Source: Candidatus Binatia bacterium
Lineage (GTDB): Bacteria; Desulfobacterota; Binatia; UBA1149; CAITLU01
Assembly (NCBI GenBank): GCA_036493895.1
Contig: DASXOZ010000008.1
Coordinates: 1 to 64,000, forward strand
DNA: 64,000 nucleotides
Direction: 5' to 3'
Part shown: in pieces, positions 1 to 7,730 of the stretch
Layout: each line of letters begins with the position of its first letter
How positions within the stretch are numbered: position 1 is the stretch's first letter
Made by a program: the position numbers and the translations under genes
Notes under the pieces: generated by a model
The model's database searches: none
Seen by the model: the letters and a program-made list of their open reading frames with translations, nothing else
Told to the model about the DNA's origin: nothing

Positions 1-544
1 GGCCCGCCGCCGCCTGTCGCACTTCCCCCAGGGTGCCCCGTCCAGTGGGCTCGTGTACCGGACGGGCCGAGGGCCGTGCGATTCGAAGACCGAGGATCGT
101 CTTCGCTGTGGACCCGCGGCCCCACAAGGCTGCACGCAGGCTGCACGTCGACGATCGCACCGCGATGATGCACGAGGGTGTATCAGCGTTTTGTCTGCGC
201 ACCGTTAGTTCTGCGATAGACCGACAGCGCCGCTTGCGGTCGGACCCGCCTCGTTCGCACGCCGCCGAGCGGGCGCAGCTCGTGCACGAGTCGCTGATTT
301 CCTCTGGATTTGCGCGCGGACCGGCGACGCTCACGATCTCCTAACACAATCTCCACGGGCCCTTCGCGTCGGCCTAACAGAGGCGGCTCATTCTCTGCGC
401 GTGCGGGCCGGGTCTCCTCCCCGGCCTGGAGGACAATCGCGAAGGGCTCTCGCGTCTGGAGGTAAACCGGCCGGCAATGATCGGCCCCGCCGCCCACCCG
501 GCTGCGGATCTCTCTGCCCATCGCGAAACGAACACGGAGATCCG
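1..544. other. Upstream region, no gene assigned
   Basis: Open frames on both strands overlap one another here and none shows a recognisable domain, as expected of chance frames in GC-rich DNA. A short inverted repeat (GGCCGGG at 406-412 facing CCCGGCC at 420-426) could form a hairpin in the leader of the operon that starts at 545. The operon promoter probably lies in this stretch, but I see no convincing -35/-10 pair. Confidence 0.4.
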
Positions 545-1462
545 ATGCCGAACGAATGGTTCAAGTACGCCGCTATTCTCGCGATGATGTTCGCGCTCGC
601 GCCGTGGGCGCGAGCCGAGGAACGCGGGAACAAGACCGCATCGCCGGCCGCCTCAGGTTCGCCGGCCGCTGCGGCTGCTCCGCCTGCGGCAAATGCGGCA
701 ACGGACGCGCCGGCCACGCCCGCCGCAACTGCCGCCCCCGCCGCACCTGCCGGCGTCCCGCTCGAAAAACTCGACCGCGTGACTTCCGAGCAGGCGGCAT
801 CCGACAAGGATGCCGTGGCTTCGCAGAAGCGCATCGACTCCCTCGATGACGACACCCAGAAACTGCTCGGCGAATACCGCAAGGCAGTGGCCGACACCGA
901 GAGCCACGAAGCCTATGCGTCCCAGCTCCAGACGCAGATCCGCTCCCAGCAGCAGGAGCTGGCCGACATCGACCGCCAGCTCGGCGAAATCGAAACGACG
1001 TCGCGCTCCATCGTCCCGCTCGAGCAGAAGATGCTCGATACGCTCAAAGAGTTCGTGCGGCTCGATCTCCCGTTTCTCGGCGACGAGCGCAACGCGCGCA
1101 TCGCCACTCTCGAAGAGATGATGGGCCGCGCCGACGTCAGCATCTCCGAGAAGTACCGCCGCATCGTCGAAGCCTACCAGGTCGAGATGGACTACGGCCG
1201 CACGATCGAATCGTACGAAGGCCGCCTCGCCGGCGAGGGCGCCGACCGCACCGCACGCTTCCTGCGAATCGGCCGCCTGACGCTGATGTACCAGACGCTC
1301 GACGCCAACGAGACGGGCTACTGGGACGCGACGCGCGGGAAATGGATCGTCGACAACGACTATGCGTACGCATTCAAGCAGGGCGTCGCGGTGGCGCAGA
1401 AGCTTTCAGCGCCCGAGATGCTGCTCGCTCCGATCCCCGCGCCGGTGGAGGCGAAGTCATGA
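545..1462 (+). CDS. DUF3450-type periplasmic protein, first gene of a TonB2-type operon
   Basis: A 305-residue exported protein. Residues 1-25 form a signal peptide ending in an Ala-rich WARA cleavage region. An Ala/Pro-rich linker runs to about residue 75, followed by a long charged helical region (residues 80-160) typical of coiled coils. Length, architecture and position directly before TolQ/ExbB-like genes match the DUF3450 proteins that open TonB2-type clusters in Vibrio and relatives. The role there is accessory to TonB energy transduction and poorly defined. The ATG at 545 gives a proper signal peptide; upstream extension would destroy it. The stop overlaps the next start (ATGA), indicating translational coupling. 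The family call rests on architecture and context. Confidence 0.8.
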   Translation: MPNEWFKYAAILAMMFALAPWARAEERGNKTASPAASGSPAAAAAPPAANAATDAPATPAATAAPAAPAGVPLEKLDRVTSEQAASDKDAVASQKRIDSLDDDTQKLLGEYRKAVADTESHEAYASQLQTQIRSQQQELADIDRQLGEIETTSRSIVPLEQKMLDTLKEFVRLDLPFLGDERNARIATLEEMMGRADVSISEKYRRIVEAYQVEMDYGRTIESYEGRLAGEGADRTARFLRIGRLTLMYQTLDANETGYWDATRGKWIVDNDYAYAFKQGVAVAQKLSAPEMLLAPIPAPVEAKS

Positions 1463-2838
1463 TGCGCCGGACTGCCGCTCTCGCCGCTGCGATCGCCATG
1501 GCGGTCGCGTTTTCCCAGTCGTCGACGTCGCACGCAGCGACGAGCCTGGACGAGCTGCTCGACCAGACGCGCAGCGCCCGCCAGGCCCGCGAGCAGACCG
1601 ATGCCGCGCGCGAGAAGGAGTTCCTCGCCAATCGTGATCACCAGGCCACGCTGCTCGCCGACGCCAACCGCGCCCGCGACGACGCCGAAGCGCGCAGCAA
1701 GGCCACGTCCGAGCAGTTCGATGCCAACGAGCGCACGCTCGCCGAAAAGCAGGACCTGCTGAACCAGCGCCTCGGCAGCCTCGGCGAGCTGTTCGGCGTC
1801 GTACGGCAGGTGGCCGGCGACACGACGCCGCTGATGTACAGCTCGCTCGTCAGCGCGCAGATCCCGAAACGCGACGAGTTCCTCGCGACGCTCGCCAGGA
1901 GCAAGGAGCTGCCGTCGATCGACCAGCTCGAGCGCATGTGGTTCGAGCTGCAGCGCGAGATGACCGAGAGCGGACGCGTCGTGCGCTTCCAGACTCCGGT
2001 CACCGGCGCCGACGGCACGGCGCGCAACGCCGAAGTGGTGCGCGTCGGTCCTTTCGTCGCGATGTCCAACGGACAGTACCTCAATTTCATGCCCTCGCTC
2101 GGCACGCTGGCCGTGCTTCCGCGCCAGCCCGCGGCCAGCCTCGTCGACCTCGCGATGAAGATCCAGCACACGACCGGCGGCTACACCGAGGCCGCGATCG
2201 ATCCGTCGCGCGGCGCGCTGCTTTCGATGCTGGTGCAGCGGCCGACGGTGATCGAGCGCATTCGCAAGGGCCAGGAAGTGGGCTACCTGATCATCGCCGT
2301 CGGGCTCATCGGCCTCGCGCTGGCGATCTACCAGGCGATCTATCTCCTCGCCGTGCGCTCGCGGGTGCGGCGCCAGCTTGCCGACATTGCGTCGCCGGCA
2401 GCGGACAATCCGCTCGGCCGCGTGCTCGGCGCGGTGCGCACGAGCCCATCGACGATCGAGGAGGACGCCGAGGTCGTCGAGCTTCGCGTTTCCGAGGCCG
2501 TGCTGCGCGAAGTGCCGCGCCTCGAGCGTTTCCAGGCTTTCCTGCGCCTGGCCGTGGCTGCCGGGCCGCTGCTCGGCCTGATCGGAACGGTGATCGGCAT
2601 GATCATCACGTTCCAGAGCATCACCGAATCGGGAAGCAGCGATCCGCGCCTGATGGCCAACGGCATCGGCCAGGCGATGATCGCCACCGTGCTCGGGCTC
2701 GGCGTGGCCATCCCGCTGCTGTTCCTCAACGCGGGCCTGTCGTCGTTGTCGCGCGCAATCGTGCAGATCCTCGACGAGCAGAGCACCGGCCTGCTGGCCG
2801 AGAGCCTCGAGCGCGCGCGGGGGCCGCGCCATGCCTGA
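1459..2838 (+). CDS. Long MotA/TolQ/ExbB proton-channel protein, TtpC-like
   Basis: A 459-residue inner-membrane protein. An N-terminal signal or anchor segment (residues 1-28) is followed by a periplasmic coiled-coil region of about 230 residues rich in Glu, Arg and Ala. The C-terminal half is an ExbB/TolQ channel domain with membrane segments near residues 275-300, 375-400 and 415-440, including the conserved GPLLGLIGTVIGMI stretch. This layout is that of TtpC, the extra ExbB-like partner of TonB2 systems in Vibrio. It starts at ATG 1459, overlapping the previous stop, and its end overlaps the next gene by 8 bases. It probably links the proton channel to a periplasmic partner, perhaps the DUF3450 protein. 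Channel family certain; TtpC role inferred. Confidence 0.87.
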   Translation: MMRRTAALAAAIAMAVAFSQSSTSHAATSLDELLDQTRSARQAREQTDAAREKEFLANRDHQATLLADANRARDDAEARSKATSEQFDANERTLAEKQDLLNQRLGSLGELFGVVRQVAGDTTPLMYSSLVSAQIPKRDEFLATLARSKELPSIDQLERMWFELQREMTESGRVVRFQTPVTGADGTARNAEVVRVGPFVAMSNGQYLNFMPSLGTLAVLPRQPAASLVDLAMKIQHTTGGYTEAAIDPSRGALLSMLVQRPTVIERIRKGQEVGYLIIAVGLIGLALAIYQAIYLLAVRSRVRRQLADIASPAADNPLGRVLGAVRTSPSTIEEDAEVVELRVSEAVLREVPRLERFQAFLRLAVAAGPLLGLIGTVIGMIITFQSITESGSSDPRLMANGIGQAMIATVLGLGVAIPLLFLNAGLSSLSRAIVQILDEQSTGLLAESLERARGPRHA

Positions 2839-3367
2839 GGCGCTCGCCAGCATCGGCGGCAATGCCCTCGGCTCGCTGCGCGACCTGATCGACGGCGGCG
2901 GTCCTTTCGTCCTGGCGATCTTCTGCTGCTGCGTGACGCTGTGGACGCTCGTCATCGAGCGCACCTGGTACTTCTCGCGCGTGCTTCCGCGCCGTGTCGA
3001 GCAGGCGGTCGCGCAGTGGAAGGCACGACCCGAGCATCGTTCCTGGTGCGTGCGCCAGGTGCGCTCCGCGATGATCTCGCGCCTGAATGCAGAGATGAGC
3101 GCGAACTCCCCGCTGCTGGCGGTGCTGGTGCCGCTCTCCCCGCTGCTCGGCCTGATCGGAACCGTCAGCGGCATGCTCGAAGTGTTCGACTCGATGGCGC
3201 TCAAGGGTTCGGCCGACGCACGCGCGATGGCCAGCGGCGTCTCGCACGCGATGCTGTGCACGATGACCGGTCTTGCCGTCAGCATTTCCGGCCTCTACCC
3301 CGTCTACTACTTCCGCTCACGCACTCGCCGCGAGACCGAGCTGGTGGCCGACAAGCTGGTGTACTGA
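2831..3367 (+). CDS. exbB: ExbB-type TonB energising channel subunit
   Basis: A 178-residue MotA/TolQ/ExbB family protein with three predicted membrane spans. The first follows an N-terminal periplasmic stretch (PFVLAIFCCCVTLWTLVIER). The last two surround the conserved PLSPLLGLIGTVSGM motif and the SGVSHAMLCTMTGLAVSISG helix. It is expected to form the pentameric proton channel that, with ExbD, drives TonB. It overlaps the preceding gene by 8 bases, and its TGA overlaps the ExbD start (TGATG). The compact length matches the short ExbB2 of TonB2 systems rather than the roughly 240-residue ExbB of enteric bacteria. Confidence 0.93.
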   Translation: MPEALASIGGNALGSLRDLIDGGGPFVLAIFCCCVTLWTLVIERTWYFSRVLPRRVEQAVAQWKARPEHRSWCVRQVRSAMISRLNAEMSANSPLLAVLVPLSPLLGLIGTVSGMLEVFDSMALKGSADARAMASGVSHAMLCTMTGLAVSISGLYPVYYFRSRTRRETELVADKLVY

Positions 3368-3786
3368 TGCGGATGCGGCGCCATCAAACGCACCAGGCGG
3401 ACGGAAGCACCGGCATCGACCTTGCGCCGATGCTCGACTTCGTGCTGAACCTGCTGATTTTTTTCATCATCACCGCGGTGTTCATCAAGGAGACCGGGCT
3501 TACGGTCGAGCGTCACGGCGGCAGCGCTTCGGGCGCCACCGACGGCAAGTCGACCGGCTCGATCTCGGTGATCCTCAAGCAGTCCGGCGAGGTCTACGTC
3601 GACAACCGCCTCGTCGACGTGCGCGCGGTTCGCGCCAACGTCGAGAGGCTGCACGCGCAGAAACCCGACTGGGGCGTCATGATCACTGCCGAGCAGAACG
3701 CGCCGACCGGCCTCGTGGTCCAGGTCGTCGACCAGGCGCGTCTCGGCGGCGTCGACAACGTCTCGTTCGGCACTTCGTCGAGGTAA
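3367..3786 (+). CDS. exbD: ExbD/TolR family protein, first copy
   Basis: A 139-residue protein with a short cytoplasmic N-terminus, one membrane helix and a periplasmic domain of about 90 residues. The helix contains the family signature GIDLAPMLDFVLNLLIFFII, whose Asp is the proton-coupling residue of ExbD/TolR. The start ATG overlaps the ExbB stop. It works in the ExbB/ExbD motor complex. A second ExbD follows three bases later. The two share the membrane segment almost exactly but differ in the periplasmic domain, so they may form a heteromeric pair as in other TonB2-like clusters. Confidence 0.93.
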   Translation: MRMRRHQTHQADGSTGIDLAPMLDFVLNLLIFFIITAVFIKETGLTVERHGGSASGATDGKSTGSISVILKQSGEVYVDNRLVDVRAVRANVERLHAQKPDWGVMITAEQNAPTGLVVQVVDQARLGGVDNVSFGTSSR

Positions 3787-3789
3787 CCG

Positions 3790-4212
3790 GTGCGGTCGCG
3801 ACGTCACGCCTCCCACGAAGGGGAAGAACACGGCATCGACCTCGCGCCGATGCTCGACTTCGTCTTCAACCTGCTGATCTTTTTCCTGATCACGACGTCG
3901 TTCGTGCGCGAGGCCGGTGTCACCGTCGCAAGACCGCAGGCCGATACCGCCGTTCATACCGACACCGGCAACATCATGGTCGCGGTGAGGCCGAACGGGG
4001 AAGTGTGGATGGACCGCCGCCAGGTGGACATGCGCGAAATCCGCCCGACCATCGAGCGCCTGCATCTCGAGAGGCCCGAGGACACCGTCGTCGTGCTGGC
4101 CGACAAGGATTCCAAGGCGGGCCTGCTCGCGCAGGTCATGGACGAGATCAAGCTCGGCGGCATCAAGGAGGTGGCCATCGGCGCAACCAGCGCCGCGGCC
4201 GGCGGCTCGTGA
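3790..4212 (+). CDS. exbD: ExbD/TolR family protein, second copy
   Basis: A 140-residue ExbD paralogue starting with GTG three bases after the first copy. It carries the same GIDLAPMLDFVFNLLIFFLI membrane segment with the conserved Asp, then a periplasmic domain with the usual pattern of alternating strands (MVAVRPNGEVWMDRRQVD). Its last codons overlap the GTG of the tonB gene (GTGA), so translation is coupled through the operon. Tandem, diverged ExbD genes are a known feature of TonB2-type systems and suggest a mixed ExbD ring or dimer. Confidence 0.92.
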   Translation: MRSRRHASHEGEEHGIDLAPMLDFVFNLLIFFLITTSFVREAGVTVARPQADTAVHTDTGNIMVAVRPNGEVWMDRRQVDMREIRPTIERLHLERPEDTVVVLADKDSKAGLLAQVMDEIKLGGIKEVAIGATSAAAGGS

Positions 4213-4862
4213 GCGGCGCGTGGCTTCGCTTTCCCGTCTCGCTCGCGTGCGCGTGCATGCTCGCCACCGGCCTGTTCGGCTTCCTGCACACGATGACCAC
4301 CGCGCGTCACCACGACGAATCGGCAGTTGCGGTCGCGAAGGTCGAGTTCGTGCGGCTGCGCCACGAGACCGAGATCGAAGAGAAGAAGCGCGAGAAGCCG
4401 CAGAGGATCAAGCCCGAGCAGGCGCCGGTGCTCCCGGCGATGCAGATCGCCAAGGACCAGGCGCCGAACCTGGCGCTCGATGTCACGGCAATCGCGGCGG
4501 GTCTCGGCGCAGAGTTCGGCTCGGCCGGCGGTGGTGGCGGCGACGGGCGCGGCGTTCCCGGCGGCCTCGGGATCGGCGGCGGCATGTCCGACCGCGGCGC
4601 GCTGCCGCTGGTTCGCGTCGAGCCGCAGTACCCGCCCGAAGCGGCCAAGCGCAAGCTCGAGGGTTGGGTGCAGCTTCGCTTCACGATCACGAAAGCGGGC
4701 ACGGTCGACGCCGTCCAGATCGTCAAGTCGAGCAATTCGCTTTTCGAGAACGCCGCCGTCGCGGCCGTGCGCAAGTGGAAATACGAGCCTCAGATGCAGT
4801 CGGGCGCAGCGGTCGAGAGCGCCGGCGTCGACGTCGTTCTTCGATTCAGGATGGAGAGCTGA
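4209..4862 (+). CDS. tonB: TonB family energy transducer
   Basis: A 217-residue protein with one N-terminal membrane anchor (about residues 8-27). A Lys/Glu/Pro-rich segment (about 45-75) and a Gly-rich spacer follow. The C-terminal TonB domain (about 135-217) shows PQYPPEAAKRKLEGWVQLRF, a V.I..SS....F..AA..AVRKWKYEP core and a final V.LRF strand. It should span the periplasm and pass ExbB/ExbD energy to TonB-dependent receptors; one such receptor lies at 15117-17783. Start GTG 4209 overlaps the second exbD stop. The short spacer is typical of TonB2 proteins, which may need the neighbouring accessory proteins to reach the outer membrane. Confidence 0.93.
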   Translation: MSGAWLRFPVSLACACMLATGLFGFLHTMTTARHHDESAVAVAKVEFVRLRHETEIEEKKREKPQRIKPEQAPVLPAMQIAKDQAPNLALDVTAIAAGLGAEFGSAGGGGGDGRGVPGGLGIGGGMSDRGALPLVRVEPQYPPEAAKRKLEGWVQLRFTITKAGTVDAVQIVKSSNSLFENAAVAAVRKWKYEPQMQSGAAVESAGVDVVLRFRMES

Positions 4863-4863
4863 A

Positions 4864-6213
4864 ATGAACCGTATCGCCAGAGTCCGCAGTTCTTTCTCCA
4901 GCCCGCCGCGCGCGCTCGTCGCAGTATCGATCGCGCTTGCGATCGCATGCCGGGTCGGCGTTGCGGCAGCCTCCGATACGCCCCCCGCGAGCACGGCCGT
5001 CAATCCGCAGATCGCCGAAAAGCTTCTGCTCGCCAACGGCTATCTCGAGAACAACCGCCTCGACGATGCGATGTCGGTGGTCGACGAGCTCGTCCGCGTG
5101 CGCAAGAACAAGCCGGTCGATCGCGCCCAGATTCATCGTTTCCGCGGCTACATCCTGATCGCCAAAGGGAAGAGCGAGGATGCAGGCAAGGAGTTCGAAG
5201 CCGCGCTGGCCGAGAACGCGCTCGACGGAGCCTCCAAACAGGGAATGATCTATTCGCTCGCCCAGATTCACACGCAGGCAGGGCGCTACGACCGCGCACG
5301 CGCACTGATCGACCAGTGGTTCGCCGGCGCCGAGGATCCCAAGCCGGAGGCGTATTTCCTCGAGGCGATGATCCTGATGCAGCAGCAGGCCTACGCGGAT
5401 GCTCTCGAACCGGCGAGGATTGCCGTCGAGCGCAGTCCCCAGCCGCGCGAGAGCTGGCTCCAGCTGCTGGCCGCGATCCAGTTCCAGCTCCAGGACTACA
5501 AGTCGGTGGCGGGCACGCTCGAGCAGCTCGTCGCCCTGCAGCCCGCAAACAAGCGTTACTGGGTGCAGCTCGCGACGATCGAGAGCACGATCGGAAACGA
5601 CGGGGATGCCGTCGCCGAGCTCGGCGTCGCGCAGGTCGGCGGCTTGCTGGCCGACGATCGCGACCTTCGCCAGCGCGCGCGCCAGTGCTTCGTGCACGAC
5701 CTGCCGACCTGCTGCAGCGAAACTCTCGAGAAAGGCTTCGCCGACGGCAAGATCAAAAAGGACGCCGAATCGTGGCAGCTCCTGGCCAACTGCTACATCG
5801 CCGCGCGCGACACCGACAAGGCGCTGGAGCCGCTCGCGAAGGCCGGCGAGCTGGCGGCCGACAACAGGAGTTACCTGATGCTCGGGCAGCTCGAGCTGCA
5901 GAAGGACCGCTTCGACGCGGCCCACGACGCGCTCGTCAAGGCGAAAGCCAAATCGAAGCCCGACCAGGCCGGATCGATCGAGCTGCTGATCGGCATCGCG
6001 AGCCTGGGATCGAACCGGCTCGACGACGCCGAGAAATCGTTCCGCATTGCCCGGGCCGACGACAAGACCAGCAAGGCCGCCGACAGCTACTTGAAGCACC
6101 TGGACCAGGTGCGCGCGATCCAGCAGATGAAGGAATCGGCGGTCGCCGACACGATGGCACGCAGCCAGCCGGTCTCCGATGCGAAGCCGGCGTCGAGCGA
6201 CAGGTCGTTGTAG
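4864..6213 (+). CDS. TPR-repeat exported protein closing the TonB operon
   Basis: A 449-residue protein with an N-terminal signal peptide (about residues 1-40, ending AAASD). The rest is predicted helical and built of degenerate 34-residue TPR-like units, for example A.L.NGYLENNRLDDAMSVVDEL, RFRGYILIAKGKSEDAGKEF and MLGQLELQKDRFDAAHDAL. It begins one base after the tonB stop. TPR proteins commonly end TonB2 clusters (DUF3450, TtpC, ExbB, ExbD, TonB, TPR), where they are thought to act as periplasmic scaffolds. The operon appears to end here: the next 150 bases are non-coding. Confidence 0.88.
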   Translation: MNRIARVRSSFSSPPRALVAVSIALAIACRVGVAAASDTPPASTAVNPQIAEKLLLANGYLENNRLDDAMSVVDELVRVRKNKPVDRAQIHRFRGYILIAKGKSEDAGKEFEAALAENALDGASKQGMIYSLAQIHTQAGRYDRARALIDQWFAGAEDPKPEAYFLEAMILMQQQAYADALEPARIAVERSPQPRESWLQLLAAIQFQLQDYKSVAGTLEQLVALQPANKRYWVQLATIESTIGNDGDAVAELGVAQVGGLLADDRDLRQRARQCFVHDLPTCCSETLEKGFADGKIKKDAESWQLLANCYIAARDTDKALEPLAKAGELAADNRSYLMLGQLELQKDRFDAAHDALVKAKAKSKPDQAGSIELLIGIASLGSNRLDDAEKSFRIARADDKTSKAADSYLKHLDQVRAIQQMKESAVADTMARSQPVSDAKPASSDRSL

Positions 6214-6366
6214 CAGGTTGCCGCAGCCCGGTGGGCGCCGTCGGCGGGCTTTCCGGGGAGAACGCCACCGCCCGGTGCCGTGCCCGGCCGGGTGACACGC
6301 GCGGCTGGCGGTGCGGGTCCATCTCCAGTAGAGGAGCTTCGTCGAATTCCGACGGAGGTGCGCACA

Positions 6367-6786
6367 ATGGCGGGCATGAACGAGTTCAACCAGAAGATCA
6401 TCGACGAATTCCGCGCCAACAGCGGCAAGGTCGGCGGCATGTTCGCCGGCGCACCGATGCTGCTGCTGCACACGAAGGGCGCGAAGTCGGGAACGAAGTA
6501 CACGACGCCGCTCGTCTATCTCGCCGACGGCCAGCGCTGGGTCATCATCGCATCCAAAGCGGGAGCTGCGACCAACCCCGACTGGTACCACAACCTCGTC
6601 GCGCATCCGGACGCCGAGATCGAAGTGGGAAACGAGAAGATCGCGGTGCGGGCCAAGGTCACGACAGAGCCCGAACGCACCGAGCTCTACCGCAAGCAGG
6701 CGTCGATCATGCCGAACTTCGCGGAATACGAGCGCAACACGAGCCGCGTGATCCCGGTGCTCGCACTTTCGCGGAGCAACGGCTGA
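6367..6786 (+). CDS. Nitroreductase-family deazaflavin (F420)-dependent reductase
   Basis: A 139-residue protein of the Ddn/FDOR split-barrel family. Characteristic segments are MLLLHTKGAKSGTKYTTPLVY near the N-terminus and ATNPDWYHNLVAHPDAEIEV in the middle, matching the F420-binding core. Such enzymes transfer hydride from F420H2 to quinones or other acceptors. The start at ATG 6367 is supported by GGAGGTG seven bases upstream. The N-terminal lipid-contact extension of mycobacterial Ddn is short here. Substrate is unknown. Its presence hints that the host makes F420, though no F420 biosynthesis gene is in the window. Confidence 0.87.
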   Translation: MAGMNEFNQKIIDEFRANSGKVGGMFAGAPMLLLHTKGAKSGTKYTTPLVYLADGQRWVIIASKAGAATNPDWYHNLVAHPDAEIEVGNEKIAVRAKVTTEPERTELYRKQASIMPNFAEYERNTSRVIPVLALSRSNG

Positions 6787-6824
6787 GTCGGAACGCGGCC
6801 GCGGTTGGCCGTCCGGTTCGCACG

Positions 6825-7676
6825 ATGACAATCCTTCGGCTCCGCTCTGCGGCGGGCGCTGCACTTCTGCTCGCCGGCCTCCTGCTCGCGGCCTTGCCCG
6901 CCGCGGCCGGCGAGCCGTCGTTGTCCATCCACGTCGGCGACCGCACGAAAGTCTTCTCCCGAAGCGAGCTCCTCTCGCGGGCGACTGTGATGACCATCAC
7001 CGACGATCCGGCGTACGCCGGCGCTTCCCGCTCGTATTCCGTCGTTCCGGCACATTCCCTGTTCGACGGCATGGACGTGCCCGGCGACGCCGTGATCGAC
7101 TTCCAGTGTCTCGACGGATTCGCAGCGGCGCTGTCGCGCGACCGCCTGCTCAACGATTCGCCGTCGCGGTCGATCGCGTACCTCGCGATCGAGGATCCGG
7201 CGCACCCGTGGCCGCCGCTGAAAGACGACAGCGGCCCTTCGGCGGGGCCGTTCTATCTCGTATGGCAGTCGCCTCAGCTGTCGGGAATCGCGCGCGAAGA
7301 ATGGCCGTTTCAGCTCAGCGGCTTTGCCGTCAAGGGCTCGCTCGCCAGCGTCTATCCGAAAATCCAGCCCGACCCTTCGCTCGCCGCCGGTGATCCGGCC
7401 CGGCGCGGCCTCTCGGTCTTCGCGCGCAACTGCTTCGCGTGCCACAAGCTCAACCGCGAAGGCAGCTCCGACATCGGTCCCGATCTCAACGTCCCGATGA
7501 ATCCGACCGAGTACCTGGCCGAGCCGGCGCTTCGGCGCCTCGTGCGAAACCCCCAGGATCTGCGCGCGTGGTCGATGTCGCGCATGGTGGGCTTCAGTCC
7601 CGCCGTGCTCGGCGATGCCGATCTCGACGATCTCGTCGCGTACCTGCGGCACATGGCAAAGCACAAGCAGCCGTAG
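6825..7676 (+). CDS. Exported c-type cytochrome with an N-terminal oxidoreductase-like domain
   Basis: A 283-residue protein with a clear signal peptide (residues 1-29). Residues 30-180 resemble the small sulfite-oxidase/YedY-like molybdopterin fold (D..YAGASRSYSVVPAHSLFDG, then a VIDFQCLDGF segment), although I cannot confirm cofactor binding. Residues 195-283 are a class I cytochrome c domain with the haem motif CFACH at 203-207 and later Met residues available as the distal ligand. It lies 38 bases after the reductase gene and may be co-transcribed. A periplasmic electron-transfer role is likely; the partner is unknown. The cytochrome domain is certain, the N-terminal assignment tentative. 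Confidence 0.82.
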   Translation: MTILRLRSAAGAALLLAGLLLAALPAAAGEPSLSIHVGDRTKVFSRSELLSRATVMTITDDPAYAGASRSYSVVPAHSLFDGMDVPGDAVIDFQCLDGFAAALSRDRLLNDSPSRSIAYLAIEDPAHPWPPLKDDSGPSAGPFYLVWQSPQLSGIAREEWPFQLSGFAVKGSLASVYPKIQPDPSLAAGDPARRGLSVFARNCFACHKLNREGSSDIGPDLNVPMNPTEYLAEPALRRLVRNPQDLRAWSMSRMVGFSPAVLGDADLDDLVAYLRHMAKHKQP

Positions 7677-7730
7677 CGAGGAACAGCCCGGCTGCCTCCG
7701 AATCCGCTGTTTGCCCGGCGATTTGCCCGC

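Noticed and set aside
1360-3285. A 641-codon minus-strand frame opposite the TonB operon genes
   Set aside because: It is antisense to well-supported coding sequence, rich in Arg/Ala/His, and shows no domain, as expected of chance frames in GC-rich DNA.
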